Below, piece after piece: positions 1 to 8,402 of a stretch of DNA of 43,833 bases. Position 1 is the stretch's first letter. Every line of letters starts with the position of its first letter. The position numbers and the translations under genes were made by a program. The notes under the pieces were generated by a model. The model ran no database searches. It saw only the letters and a program-made list of their open reading frames with translations, and had not been told where the DNA came from. This DNA comes from Chloroflexota bacterium. Lineage in GTDB: Bacteria > Chloroflexota > Ktedonobacteria > Ktedonobacterales > Ktedonobacteraceae. The stretch spans positions 1 through 43,833 of the forward strand of contig VBJK01000065.1 of assembly GCA_005879655.1 (NCBI GenBank). The letters run 5' to 3'.

Positions 1-762
1 GTCACTGTGCTGGCTGGACTGAATAGTTCGGGGAAGAGTAGTCTGTTGCAATCAATATTGATGATCTCTCAGACTTTGGGCAACCGTGTATTGGATCGCC
101 CTCTGTTACCCAACGGGCCAATCGTGCAGCTTGGGACCTTTGAAGATATTTTGAACTATGGCACTAGCTCAAAATATCTTACTATCATGTTCACATTAAA
201 TTATAAATCAGAATTTTCTGGAATATGCCATACAGAAGAGGATTTTCTGAGTGCAGCTTTTGAAGGATCAAAAGCAGATGAAATAACGGTTTGTGTTAAA
301 TTCAGTTCTTTAACCAAAAATCTGTCTAACCTCGCTAATTTAAATATCATCATTGAGCGAATCTCATTACAAGTAAGTCCAAGCATAGGAGTTTCCGTAA
401 ATCAGAAGACTTATGACGATTTTGAAATGATAATAGGACCAATAAGCCAAAGTGCGCTAAATGTGCTTCTTGAAAATGTTCCCTTAAAAAGCTCTCCACG
501 TTTCGCTACGAAACAACCTTATATTGGAACAATAAAAACACAAGATAACCAAAATACTGAAACTTATGTCATAACTTCTTTTACTCATTTTCTCCCTAGT
601 CAATTGCAAGCAGTAGGTGTTGGTGTCAGCCAGATTCTTCCTATCCTGGTGATGGGTTTATTAGCCCCTCGCAACACGCTCCTCATCATCGAACAGCCGG
701 AACTACACCTTCATCCGCGCGTCCAGGCCCGTCTGGGGGATTTCTTCATGGGGTGGTATTAG
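1..762 (+). CDS. AAA family ATPase, partial at window edge and C-terminally truncated
   Basis: The reading frame is open from base 1, so the true start lies upstream. A Walker A motif (GLNSSGKSSLL) appears within the first 15 visible residues. Near the end comes a Walker B-like stretch, LLIIEQPELHLHPRVQARL, typical of the OLD/RecF-like AAA ATPases with a DUF3696-type C-terminus. Family members normally continue for 60-100 residues with an ETHS-type motif. Here a TAG stop follows LGDFFMGWY, so the C-terminal part is missing. A frameshift or deletion around 745-762 is likely. Such ATPases occur alone or in defence-type cassettes, but nothing here fixes a role. The fold is clear, the function is unknown, and the gene may be broken. 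Confidence 0.75.
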   Translation, partial: VTVLAGLNSSGKSSLLQSILMISQTLGNRVLDRPLLPNGPIVQLGTFEDILNYGTSSKYLTIMFTLNYKSEFSGICHTEEDFLSAAFEGSKADEITVCVKFSSLTKNLSNLANLNIIIERISLQVSPSIGVSVNQKTYDDFEMIIGPISQSALNVLLENVPLKSSPRFATKQPYIGTIKTQDNQNTETYVITSFTHFLPSQLQAVGVGVSQILPILVMGLLAPRNTLLIIEQPELHLHPRVQARLGDFFMGWY

Positions 763-1025
763 CCAAGTTAGTGTACATTGCAGCAGCCGTTATTGCAGAC
801 AAAGCGATGGATGTAAAATGTAACTTGCGCCACTTGCGTGAGAGCAAAGCAGCAGATAGTCCCCAACGTACACGAGTAAGTGACGGCGCTAAAGCATGGC
901 GTTTAACGTTAACGGACAAAGGTGTTGGCTGGCGTATGCACTACTGGCGTATACCAGTAGAAAACGGTAGTCGCATAGAGTTCGCTAATGTCCTCAAGAA
1001 GCATGATCCAGAGGAGATATGGTAG
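753..1025 (+). CDS. Small hypothetical protein, possibly HigB/Gp49-like fragment
   Basis: An ORF of 90 codons from GTG 753, or 72 codons from ATG 807, overlaps the end of the truncated ATPase in another frame. The C-terminal half (KAWRLTLTDKG, then HYWRIPVENGSRIEFANVLKK) loosely resembles the strand-rich core of RelE/HigB-type (DUF891/Gp49) toxins, where a basic strand is followed by a KK-containing tail. This is a weak resemblance by eye. No antitoxin-like partner follows, because the next gene is convergent and begins 3 bp downstream. The first 18 codons probably come from fusion with ATPase debris. It may be a decayed remnant rather than an active gene. Confidence 0.35.
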   Translation: MVLAKLVYIAAAVIADKAMDVKCNLRHLRESKAADSPQRTRVSDGAKAWRLTLTDKGVGWRMHYWRIPVENGSRIEFANVLKKHDPEEIW

Positions 1026-1027
1026 GC

Positions 1028-2764
1028 TTATGCCGTAGTGTTATCCTCCAAACCTAACGCCTCAATCGCGTTTTTGCGCAACATAAACTTCTGGACCTTG
1101 CCGCTAGCCGTCATAGGATAAGCATCAACAAATTGGAAGTAGCGTGGTATCTTCTGATGACTGATCTGACCCTTACAATACTCACGTAGCTCTTCTTCCG
1201 TGAGCGTACTACCCTCCTGGAGACGCAGCACAGCAAGCAGCTCCTCGCCAAAGAACTTATCTGGCACACCTAGCACCTGTGCATCAGCGACCTGCGGATG
1301 GCGTATCAGCAACTCTTCGATCTCGCGCGGAAAGATATTTTCGCCACCACGAATGACCATTTCTTTGCTCCGACCAACAATTTTGATATATCCATGCTGA
1401 TCCATTACGGCAAGATCACCAGTATGAAGCCAGTTGTCATGGTCAATCGCCTCGGCTGTCTGCTCCGGCATGTTATAATAGCCCTGCATCACAAGATAAC
1501 CACGACAACAGAGTTCACCTTGCTCCCCACATGGTAATATATGTCTGGTAGCAGGATCAATAATAGCGACATCTACATAAGGCAGGGGTATACCAACAGT
1601 GGTAGATTTCAATGTAAAAGTATCATCGGGGGATGTCGATGTAATGACGGCGCTGGCCTCAGTTTGTCCATAGATGATCACTATATTAGTTCCCATGGCC
1701 TCTTTTACTTGCTCCATTAAGAAGGTTGGGACAGGTGCGCCACCGATGATGATAGTACATAATGATGATAAATCGTATTCAGCGAATTGAGGGTGTTGTA
1801 TCATCGCTAGTAGCATGGTCGGCACAACGCCTAAAAAGGTGCAACGTTCTGTACTGATAATTTGCAGCATTTTTAAAGGATCGAACGCAATTATGGGGTA
1901 CAAGGTAGAGCCGATGGAGAGTGCTCCCAGCGTGCCCAAGACAGAGCCACCGACATGGAAGAGCGGAAGAGCGGTACATAGACGATCACTCCCACTCACT
2001 CCAACACGCGTGGCATAGATTATGGCATTATTAATAATGCTGCGATGAGTCAGTACTGTCCCTTTGGGAAAACCTGTGGTGCCAGATGTGTGGAGGATCA
2101 TTGCTGGGTCCGTAGGCTTGACCGATGCTTGCCGCTCCTGTAGCTCTTCCTCACTCACCGTCCCACCACCAGCTACTAACTCGCGGAACAGCGTGGGACG
2201 CCAATCTTGCGAAGGTGAGGTATGCATATCGCCGCTTCCCAGCAAGCACACGTAACGCAGTATGGGGAGCCGTTCACTGCTTACCTTTCCGTTGTGCACA
2301 TCCGCTGTGATCAGTGAGCGAACGGTTGCAAGACAATCCTGATCTCTAACACGAGCCATGAAGAATAATGCGGAGACATCACCTTGCTTGAGCACATATT
2401 CCAGTTCCGTTGCGCGATGTGCCGGGTTAATAGTCACCAGCACTAGACCAGCTTTCGCCGCTGCCATCTGTAACAATGGCCATTCCGGTAGGTTGGTGGC
2501 CCAGACAGCGATATGCTCTCCTTTTTGCAGCCCCAGCGCCATTAACCCTCTGGCAACTTCGTTGGCTCGGTTGCGATACTGCTGGTATGTCCAGCGTAGC
2601 TCTAATGTATCTTTATATTCAGGATAGCAAGCATACACCAGCGCTTCTTGTTCAGGAAATTCACTCGCCCGTTGGTCCAAAAGGTCGCCAATGGTGATCT
2701 TGAGGAGGGGATCACCAGCCATCTCGGCCTGCCAATATGCCAGGCCATCATCACTCATGCCCAT
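1028..2764 (-). CDS. Acyl-CoA synthetase (AMP-forming), FadD-like
   Basis: This 578-residue member of the adenylate-forming superfamily activates a carboxylic acid with ATP and ligates it to CoA. The P-loop-like A3 motif is ILHTSGTTGFPKGTVLTH at about residue 224. YGQTEAS, the A5-type motif, precedes WLHTGDLAVMDQHGYIKIVGR (A7/A8) and the hinge-proximal GGENIFPREIE. The catalytic lysine motif PMTASGKVQKF is near the C-terminus. Length is usual for medium- or long-chain acyl-CoA ligases, but the chain length cannot be read from sequence. A Shine-Dalgarno AGGAGAG lies about 5 nt before ATG 2764, and a second ATG lies 6 nt further in. It diverges from the dehydratase/reductase genes at 3286-5153, which could act on the same acyl-CoA. 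Confidence 0.93.
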   Translation of the reverse strand: MGMSDDGLAYWQAEMAGDPLLKITIGDLLDQRASEFPEQEALVYACYPEYKDTLELRWTYQQYRNRANEVARGLMALGLQKGEHIAVWATNLPEWPLLQMAAAKAGLVLVTINPAHRATELEYVLKQGDVSALFFMARVRDQDCLATVRSLITADVHNGKVSSERLPILRYVCLLGSGDMHTSPSQDWRPTLFRELVAGGGTVSEEELQERQASVKPTDPAMILHTSGTTGFPKGTVLTHRSIINNAIIYATRVGVSGSDRLCTALPLFHVGGSVLGTLGALSIGSTLYPIIAFDPLKMLQIISTERCTFLGVVPTMLLAMIQHPQFAEYDLSSLCTIIIGGAPVPTFLMEQVKEAMGTNIVIIYGQTEASAVITSTSPDDTFTLKSTTVGIPLPYVDVAIIDPATRHILPCGEQGELCCRGYLVMQGYYNMPEQTAEAIDHDNWLHTGDLAVMDQHGYIKIVGRSKEMVIRGGENIFPREIEELLIRHPQVADAQVLGVPDKFFGEELLAVLRLQEGSTLTEEELREYCKGQISHQKIPRYFQFVDAYPMTASGKVQKFMLRKNAIEALGLEDNTTA

Positions 2765-3005
2765 AACGCTCTCCTATTCGTTCATTGCGAACAGTACTTT
2801 CCCTAGAACGGACTACAAAATACATGCATATACGAGTTATAGAGTACATGACTTCTTCGTATCGTACATCGTCTCATGTTTGCTGTCAAGTCTTCTTTCC
2901 TTTTATGCCAGAGACGTAGGTCATGTATAGTTGTAGAATCAGTCATATAAAAAGCAGGGTCATAAAAACATGCAGCATAAATTGCGCAGTGGCATAGCGT
3001 CTGGG

Positions 3006-3150
3006 TCTCCATGCTTTGGGGGGAACTCCCCCCTTCCCCCCCAGGGCACCCACAAGGGATGCCCCTACAATGGTACGATGACACCCCGCAGGCCGGTCCG
3101 TACCCGTGTCGCGGCATGCTTTGGGGGGAACTCCCCCCAAAGCATGGAGA
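3006..3150. repeat. Family 1 palindromic element with inverted ends
   Basis: In the 520-bp spacer between the divergent ligase and dehydratase genes, bases 3006-3033 (TCTCCATGCTTTGGGGGGAA...) recur inverted at 3123-3150. The interior holds GGGCACCCACAAGGGATGCC at about 3043-3064, followed by CCTACAATGGTACGA, the signature of family 1. The right end, 3115-3146, is itself a palindrome with 15-bp arms around a central AC. The copy lacks the usual inverted right arm of the GGGCACCC stem, so it looks rearranged. A family 2-like AAATTGCGCAG motif sits just before it at about 2977. The rest of the spacer must hold the promoters of both genes, but none is convincing. Confidence 0.8.
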
Positions 3151-3285
3151 GCATAGTGTCTACCTCTCTTGACAAGGCTCAGATGAACGTCAGATACTGT
3201 CCTTACAAGATGCGGGAGGGAGCCAATGTCCTTTCTCGACTCGATTGAGGGGATTGAAAATTGCGAAGGAATAGAGTAAGAGACT

Positions 3286-3738
3286 ATGTTTGATTCTAGC
3301 AAAGTAGGCCATAGCTTTCCTCCATTCAGCATCGATGTTGAACGTTGCAAAATTCACGAACTCGCCCTCGCTATTGGCGATGATAACCCTATTTACCATA
3401 GCCGTGGAGCGGCTGAGGCTGCTAACTATAAAGATGTACCACTCTACCCTACCTCTCCTACCGTTTTTCATTTTTGGGGAAATACTCAGATGCGGCAGGA
3501 ACTAGTTGAGGTTGGTATTGATGTCATGCGCATCTTGCATGGTGAGGAAGAATACGAATATCTTGCCCCCGTTTATCCGGGTGATACTCTGACTGGTGTC
3601 ACCAGCATTCTCAGTGGCAAATCGCGTCGTGGGCGTGATGGGTCCAGCATGGATATTGTCACGACTGAAACCCGCTATACGAATCAGTATACTCAGCATG
3701 TGCTGAGTACACGCACAACCTTTGTGGTACGGAGCTGA
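3286..3738 (+). CDS. FAS1-like/MaoC-N dehydratase subunit
   Basis: This 150-residue single-hotdog protein starts MFDSSKVGHSFPPFSIDVERCKIHELALAIGD. That matches the N-terminal MaoC dehydratase (FAS1-like) fold seen in HadA-type and 2-enoyl hydratase subunits. The fragment GDDNPIYHS resembles the substrate-side motif of the family, but the canonical catalytic Asp/His signature is better preserved in the next gene. The pair therefore probably forms a HadAB-like heterodimer that dehydrates (or hydrates) 3-hydroxyacyl/2-enoyl thioesters. Its stop is 14 nt before the next ATG, which indicates co-transcription and probably translational coupling. Confidence 0.85.
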   Translation: MFDSSKVGHSFPPFSIDVERCKIHELALAIGDDNPIYHSRGAAEAANYKDVPLYPTSPTVFHFWGNTQMRQELVEVGIDVMRILHGEEEYEYLAPVYPGDTLTGVTSILSGKSRRGRDGSSMDIVTTETRYTNQYTQHVLSTRTTFVVRS

Positions 3739-3751
3739 AGGAGGGCAGCAT

Positions 3752-4201
3752 ATGACAAGCAATGTACAGGCCACTACGAAACGTTATTATGAGGATGTGC
3801 AGGTTGGTGACAGCATTCCTCAGTTGGTGAAAGATCCCATGACTCATCTACGTCTGGTGCGCTACGCTGGTGCATCCGGTGATTTTAATCCCTTGCATAC
3901 TGATCCCAAGGTTGGCGAGCTGATCGGTACAGATGGTATTATCGCTCACGGGATGTTGATCATGGGCTTTGTCGGTCAATTGCTGAGTGATTACGTGGGG
4001 CCGGAGTCTCTGCGTAAATTTAATGTGCGTTTCAAGGGCATGACGCGCCTGGGTGATGTGATTACCTGCACAGGCACTGTCACTGAGAAGTATGAACGAG
4101 ACGGCGAAGGACGCATAGCTGGCAAAGTACAGGCTGTTGATCAGAACGGCGATGTCAAGGTGGCTGGCACCTTTGTCGCGGCATTACTACGTCGTAGTTA
4201 A
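3752..4201 (+). CDS. MaoC-like (R)-enoyl hydratase/dehydratase subunit
   Basis: This 149-residue hotdog protein carries the hydratase-2 signature: YAGASGDFNPLHTD followed by GIIAHGMLIMG. The Asp and His of GDFNPLHTD are the expected catalytic dyad. The start at 3752 is chosen because GAAGGAGGG lies 5-10 nt upstream; an in-frame upstream TTG at 3722 has no such support. It probably catalyses reversible dehydration of (3R)-hydroxyacyl thioesters as the active subunit alongside the preceding FAS1-like protein. The reductase following at 4326 supplies the preceding step of the same two-reaction sequence. Chain length and carrier (CoA or ACP) are unknown. Confidence 0.9.
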   Translation: MTSNVQATTKRYYEDVQVGDSIPQLVKDPMTHLRLVRYAGASGDFNPLHTDPKVGELIGTDGIIAHGMLIMGFVGQLLSDYVGPESLRKFNVRFKGMTRLGDVITCTGTVTEKYERDGEGRIAGKVQAVDQNGDVKVAGTFVAALLRRS

Positions 4202-4206
4202 GGCCG

Positions 4207-4303
4207 CAGGGCAACCACAAGGGATTGCCCTTACAATGGTACGAACACACCCTGCTGGCCGATCCGTTGTCCATTGTAGGGGCAATCCCTTGTGGTTGCC
4301 CTG
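4207..4303. repeat. Family 1 hairpin element between maoC-like and SDR genes
   Basis: Arms 4207-4239 and 4271-4303 are inverted copies matching at 32 of 33 positions, built on GGGCAACCACAAGGGATTGCC. They flank a 31-nt loop that starts TACGAACAC, a loop start shared with the copy at 6608-6887. In RNA it would fold into a long stable hairpin inside the operon. It could act as an attenuator, an mRNA processing site or a neutral mobile repeat; no T-run follows. Confidence 0.88.
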
Positions 4304-4325
4304 AAGCCCAAAGGAGGGTTATTTC

Positions 4326-5153
4326 ATGGGTATGCTTGATGGCAAAGTCACTATTATCACAGGCTCCGGGCGTGGGATAGGAGCCTCCGCCGCAAAACTA
4401 TTTGCTGCCGAAGGGGCAAGGGTGGTGGTAAGCGACCTCGATGCAACTCCCGCAGAGGAGACGGCCAGCGCTATTCGTGCCGCCGGTGGCAAAGCCATCA
4501 CCGTAGTTGGCGATGTCACGGATGCGGAGTTCCCGGCCCGACTCGTCAAATCCACACTCGATACCTTTGGGGCTATTGATGTCATTGTCAATAACGCTGG
4601 CTACACCTGGGATGGAGTGATCCAGAATATGACAGATAAGCAGTGGTATGCCATGCTCGATATTCATCTGACTGCCCCGTTCAGAATTTTACGCGAAGCA
4701 TCCCATTATATGCGCAGTGTAGCCAAGAAAGAGCAAGCCGCCAGTGGCCAGGCTAAGCCCCGCAAAGTGATCAATGTCTCCTCGGTCTCTGGTGTCTATG
4801 GCAACGCCGGGCAGGTCAACTATGCAGCTGGTAAGGCTGGCATTACTGGTGTCACCAAAGCACTGGCCAAAGAATGGGGGCGTTACAATGTGCAGGTAAA
4901 TGCCGTCTGTTATGGCTTCATCGATACGCGGCTGACTGCGGTTAAAGAGAAGGGCGAGACTACCCAGCGTGATGGTGAAAATGTGGCCCTGGGCGTCCCT
5001 GAACAGATGCGTCAGGCTGGAGCATTGATGATTCCTCTGGGGCGGCTTGGTACGCCGGAAGAGGCCGCAGGACCGATGCTCTTCCTCGCCTCCTCGCTCT
5101 CTAATTATGTCTCTGGACATGTGTTAGAGGTGACTGGCGGGCGCATCGGCTAA
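4326..5153 (+). CDS. SDR-family oxidoreductase, FabG-like 3-oxoacyl reductase
   Basis: This is a 275-residue classical short-chain dehydrogenase. The Rossmann motif TGSGRGIG is at residues 12-19, NNAG is at about residue 92, and the catalytic residues are Ser153 (NVSSVSG) and Tyr166-xxx-Lys170 (NYAAGK). The C-terminus (PLGRLGTPEEAAGPMLFLAS...YVSGHVLEVTGG) is typical of FabG/PhaB-like 3-oxoacyl-ACP or -CoA reductases. A Shine-Dalgarno AAAGGAGGG precedes ATG 4326; ATG 4332 is an alternative. With the two dehydratase subunits upstream it could reduce 3-oxoacyl and then dehydrate 3-hydroxyacyl intermediates, or run in the oxidative direction. An insertion of about 15 residues before the catalytic serine (KKEQAASGQAKPRK) is unusual but does not touch the active site. 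Confidence 0.9.
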   Translation: MGMLDGKVTIITGSGRGIGASAAKLFAAEGARVVVSDLDATPAEETASAIRAAGGKAITVVGDVTDAEFPARLVKSTLDTFGAIDVIVNNAGYTWDGVIQNMTDKQWYAMLDIHLTAPFRILREASHYMRSVAKKEQAASGQAKPRKVINVSSVSGVYGNAGQVNYAAGKAGITGVTKALAKEWGRYNVQVNAVCYGFIDTRLTAVKEKGETTQRDGENVALGVPEQMRQAGALMIPLGRLGTPEEAAGPMLFLASSLSNYVSGHVLEVTGGRIG

Positions 5154-5163
5154 CGATCACAAA

Positions 5164-8073
5164 ATGGCTGAAAAAGAAGCAGTATTGCGCTCATTAAAAA
5201 TATTGCTGCCAAAAGGGCAGGTCTTTACCGATAAAGCCTCGCTCATCGCATACGAAGCCGATGCAGGCATTGATAAAGGTTTGCCCGATGCAGTCGTCTT
5301 GCCGCGCAACACAGAAGAGGTACAACGTATTGTGCGCTGGGCTGGCGAGCAGCGTGTTGCGCTAATTGCACGTGGCGCAGGAACGGGTCTTTCGGGTGGT
5401 GCAGTTGCCGAGCGTGGAGGCATCATTGTCGATTTCGCTCGTATGAACCGTTTACTCGCTATCGATAGCTATGAACGTAGCGCGGTCGTAGAACCAGCCT
5501 TGAGTAATCTCCGTCTGGATGAGCAAGCCAGCATGTTAGGCTTATACTTTCCTCCTGATCCATCGAGTCAGCGTGCCTCAACGATTGGTGGCAACGTTGC
5601 CGAGAACGCAGGGGGACCACATTGTTTCAAATATGGGGTGACAACCAATTACGTGACTGGTTTAAAGGTCGTCCTGGCCGATGGACAACTGGTCCGTGTT
5701 GGTGGACGTGCCCTCGATTATCCTGGCTACGATCTGGTCGGTCTGATCACTGGTAGTGAGGGTACGTTAGGACTGATCACCGCTATCTCTGTTCGCCTGT
5801 TACGTCATCCGCCTGCTGTCAAGACTATGCTGGCTGTTTTTGAGACAACTAAGCAGGCAGGTCATGCCGTATCGGCGATTATTAGCGCAGGTCTTGTCCC
5901 GGCAACGATGGAGATGATGGAACAAAAAATTATACGCATCATCGAACCATTTGCAAAGGCAGGTCTTCCTCTGGATGCGGGTGCCATCTTGATCATTGAA
6001 GTTGATGGCCACCCACAAAGTCTGGATATGCAAATTGCAGAGATTGCACAGATTTTACGTAAGTATGCTGTACGCGAGATAAAATTTGCGCATTCAGCAC
6101 AGGAGCGTAACAGAATCTGGCTTGCCCGCAAAAGCGCAGCCGGAGCAGTCACTAGGCTGGCACCGTCCTACTATACCGTAGATGTAACAGTTCCCCGCAG
6201 CAGCCTGACAGAGATGCTTGTGCAGGTCGATGCAATCTGTGAACGTCATGCACTCCAAACCGGCTACCTGATGCACGCTGGCGATGGAAACTTGCATCCG
6301 CTGATCTTGGTCCCCGAACCAGAAAATTCTGAGCTTATGCACCATGTACACGAAGCTGGTTGGGAGATTGTCAAATGTTGCGTGGCGATGGGAGGCAGCA
6401 TAACTGGCGAGCACGGCGTCGGGATAGAGAAACGCGCATACATGTCGCTAATGCATAACACAGCAGAATTAATGGCGATGTGGGATGTAAAAGCAGCGTT
6501 TGATCCGCTCGGCCTCTTTAATCCCGGAAAGATCTTCCCCAGTGCTACAAAGCACGAACATATTTCATATAGCCATGATGATTTACCTGACACGGCATAC
6601 AATGGCCGGGTCAGCCTGCATTGGGGGGCATCGCCCCTCACCCCTCCAGGGCACCCACAAGGGATGCCCCTACATTGGGGGGCATCGCCCCTCACCCCTC
6701 CAGGGCACCCACAAGGGATGCCCCTACATTGGGGGGCATCGCCCCTCCCCCCCCCAGGGCACCCACAAGGGATGCCCCTACAATGGTACGAACACGCCTC
6801 CCAGGATGATCCGTCGTCCATTGTAGGGGCATCCCTTGTGGGTGCCCTGGGGGGGGAGGGGCGATGCCCCCCAATGCAGGCTGACCCCAATAGCCCACTA
6901 CCCGGACCAGGGGAAACGTTCACGCCGACCAGTGTGCAAGAGGCAGCACAGGGCTTACGCGCCCTCGGCAATGCAGGATTACGAGCACAGATCGGAGCAG
7001 TACATGCAGGTCAGCAGAAGTATGTACAGATCAGTACTAGCGGGTTGAGTGGCATCAAGACCTACGCTCCCGATGATCTCTACATCACCGTGGGGGCAGG
7101 TACAAAGTTGGTCGATATCCAGAGCTTCCTCGCAGAACATGGCAAACAACTGGCCCTTGCCTCTCCCTGGCCGGCTACCACGATTGGTGGACTAGTCGCT
7201 GCGAACGTCAACGCACCACAGCGTATGCTCTACGGTGCCTTGCGTGATATGGTGCTTTATACAACGGTAGCCCTCGCCGATGGACGCGTAATACGAACAG
7301 GACGCCCACTTGTGAAAAATGTGGCGGGCTATGATCTGACAAAAGTATTCGTTGGCTCACATGGTACCTTGGGCCTTATTGCCGATGTCACACTCAAATT
7401 CGTCGTCCCCGCGCGCACACGGCGCACACTGCTCATGCCCATTGACGATCTACGCCAGGGCCTGATCTGGTCGCAACAGTTATTGCCGATAGCTCTGGTG
7501 GCCTCTGCCATCATCCTGTGCAAAGGCTATCAAGTGAGTAACATGCCCGCCAGCAATTATCTGCTGGCCTATACAGCGGAAGGCTTATCCAGCGCAGTGG
7601 AGGCAGAACTCGCACATGTACGGCAAACGCTAGAGGTTGTGGGTGGACCAGAGCCATACGAGAGCGATACGCTCAGCGGTACTGCTATCTGGTGTGCTAT
7701 GCTTGGTGAAGCAATAATGCATCAGGATCTACTGGTACGAGTGGGTGTTCCTGCGGGAGATCTTCTGTCCTATCTGCAAGATCAGTCCATTCAGCTCCAT
7801 GCTGGCTCGTTTATCGCTGATATGAGTAGTGGCCTTGTGTATGTGATGCCAGGGATGAGTGAGGTGGGAGATACACATACGTGGCTAAGCGGCTTACGTC
7901 AATTAGCGTTAGCAATGGGGGGCTATGCTCTGGTGATGAGTGAGCCGGAGGCATTTGCGGGCAAGTTGGCGAGATGGGGCTATGAGCCGGAAGGGTGGCG
8001 TGTGATGGAGGCTTTGCGGCGCAGGTGGGACCCGGCTGGGGTGTTGGTGAGTGCTGCTCCGTTTCTGCCATGA
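5164..8073 (+). CDS. GlcD-GlcE fusion: FAD-linked glycolate/lactate-type oxidase with repeat-derived linker
   Basis: The N-terminal part (residues 1 to about 470) is a GlcD-like FAD-linked oxidase. It has a PCMH-type FAD site (RGAGTGLSGGAV; PPDPSSQRASTIGGNVAENAGG; GSEGTLGLIT) and the C-terminal motif GSITGEHGVGIEK. Residues about 482-575 are translated from a palindromic repeat and contain three exact-length 18-residue units (LHWGASPL[T/P]PPGHPQGMP). From about residue 590 a second PCMH FAD domain resembles GlcE (TIGGLVAANVNAP; VKNVAGYDLTKVFVGSHGTLGLI). In bacteria GlcD, GlcE and the iron-sulfur protein GlcF usually form glycolate oxidase; no glcF is nearby. The start is 10 nt after the SDR stop, so it is probably co-transcribed. 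The substrate could be glycolate, D-lactate or another 2-hydroxy acid. Confidence 0.88.
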   Translation: MAEKEAVLRSLKILLPKGQVFTDKASLIAYEADAGIDKGLPDAVVLPRNTEEVQRIVRWAGEQRVALIARGAGTGLSGGAVAERGGIIVDFARMNRLLAIDSYERSAVVEPALSNLRLDEQASMLGLYFPPDPSSQRASTIGGNVAENAGGPHCFKYGVTTNYVTGLKVVLADGQLVRVGGRALDYPGYDLVGLITGSEGTLGLITAISVRLLRHPPAVKTMLAVFETTKQAGHAVSAIISAGLVPATMEMMEQKIIRIIEPFAKAGLPLDAGAILIIEVDGHPQSLDMQIAEIAQILRKYAVREIKFAHSAQERNRIWLARKSAAGAVTRLAPSYYTVDVTVPRSSLTEMLVQVDAICERHALQTGYLMHAGDGNLHPLILVPEPENSELMHHVHEAGWEIVKCCVAMGGSITGEHGVGIEKRAYMSLMHNTAELMAMWDVKAAFDPLGLFNPGKIFPSATKHEHISYSHDDLPDTAYNGRVSLHWGASPLTPPGHPQGMPLHWGASPLTPPGHPQGMPLHWGASPLPPPGHPQGMPLQWYEHASQDDPSSIVGASLVGALGGEGRCPPMQADPNSPLPGPGETFTPTSVQEAAQGLRALGNAGLRAQIGAVHAGQQKYVQISTSGLSGIKTYAPDDLYITVGAGTKLVDIQSFLAEHGKQLALASPWPATTIGGLVAANVNAPQRMLYGALRDMVLYTTVALADGRVIRTGRPLVKNVAGYDLTKVFVGSHGTLGLIADVTLKFVVPARTRRTLLMPIDDLRQGLIWSQQLLPIALVASAIILCKGYQVSNMPASNYLLAYTAEGLSSAVEAELAHVRQTLEVVGGPEPYESDTLSGTAIWCAMLGEAIMHQDLLVRVGVPAGDLLSYLQDQSIQLHAGSFIADMSSGLVYVMPGMSEVGDTHTWLSGLRQLALAMGGYALVMSEPEAFAGKLARWGYEPEGWRVMEALRRRWDPAGVLVSAAPFLP
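6608..6887. repeat. Family 1 element inserted in frame in the GlcD-GlcE gene
   Basis: Perfect 31-bp terminal inverted repeats at 6608-6638 and 6857-6887 (GGGTCAGCCTGCATTGGGGG...) bound a 280-bp element. The left half is three tandem 54-bp units (6616-6669, 6670-6723, 6724-6777). A central core starting TACGAACAC follows, then one inverted unit. The 54-bp unit has no stop codon in any forward frame and is exactly 18 codons, so copy-number change keeps the frame. No clear target-site duplication was found. Confidence 0.92.
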
Positions 8074-8195
8074 TAAGTTCAGTTATCCTTCCGTATGGCA
8101 CTGTGTAAACTCTTCAAAAAACTTATTGCTTCACACCAACAAATAAGCTATATTGATGTAAAGAACTAAGCGCAACTGTTGCTATGAGGATAAGC

Positions 8196-8402
8196 ATGGA
8201 CTTTGATTATCAATTACATGTATTTAAGTACCCAGGTCTTGAAAGTATTGTAATCCAGGCCATTGAATTCTTCAAAAAGACGCCTGTACACCCATTACCA
8301 TCTCCTCATCGATTTGGCGGAAAAAGAATCATCTCTTCCTCAACTCCACCACCGCCTCATATAATTGATGCGTATCCTCAGCTTTACCAACGCGCACACT
8401 AG
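8196..8402 (+). CDS. Small truncated hypothetical ORF
   Basis: This is an ORF of 68 codons from ATG 8196, where GAGG lies 6 nt upstream; an ATG at 8184 is also in frame. The first 42 residues (MDFDYQLHVFKYPGLESIVI...) look like a plausible N-terminus. After about base 8315 the frame simply reads the antisense of the methyltransferase end, giving a low-complexity tail (SSSTPPPPHII). I therefore read it as the 5' remnant of a longer gene cut at this point. Its position convergent with a DNA methyltransferase suggests a lost restriction endonuclease, but no family is recognisable. Confidence 0.35.
   Translation: MDFDYQLHVFKYPGLESIVIQAIEFFKKTPVHPLPSPHRFGGKRIISSSTPPPPHIIDAYPQLYQRAH

Noticed and set aside
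6616..6777. Possible CRISPR array
   Set aside because: The three 54-bp units are contiguous, with no unique spacers, and lie within a coding frame.
6264..6971. 235-codon minus-strand ORF over the palindromic repeat in the GlcD-GlcE gene
   Set aside because: The repeat is nearly stop-free in several frames; outside it the ORF reads antisense of conserved GlcD sequence.
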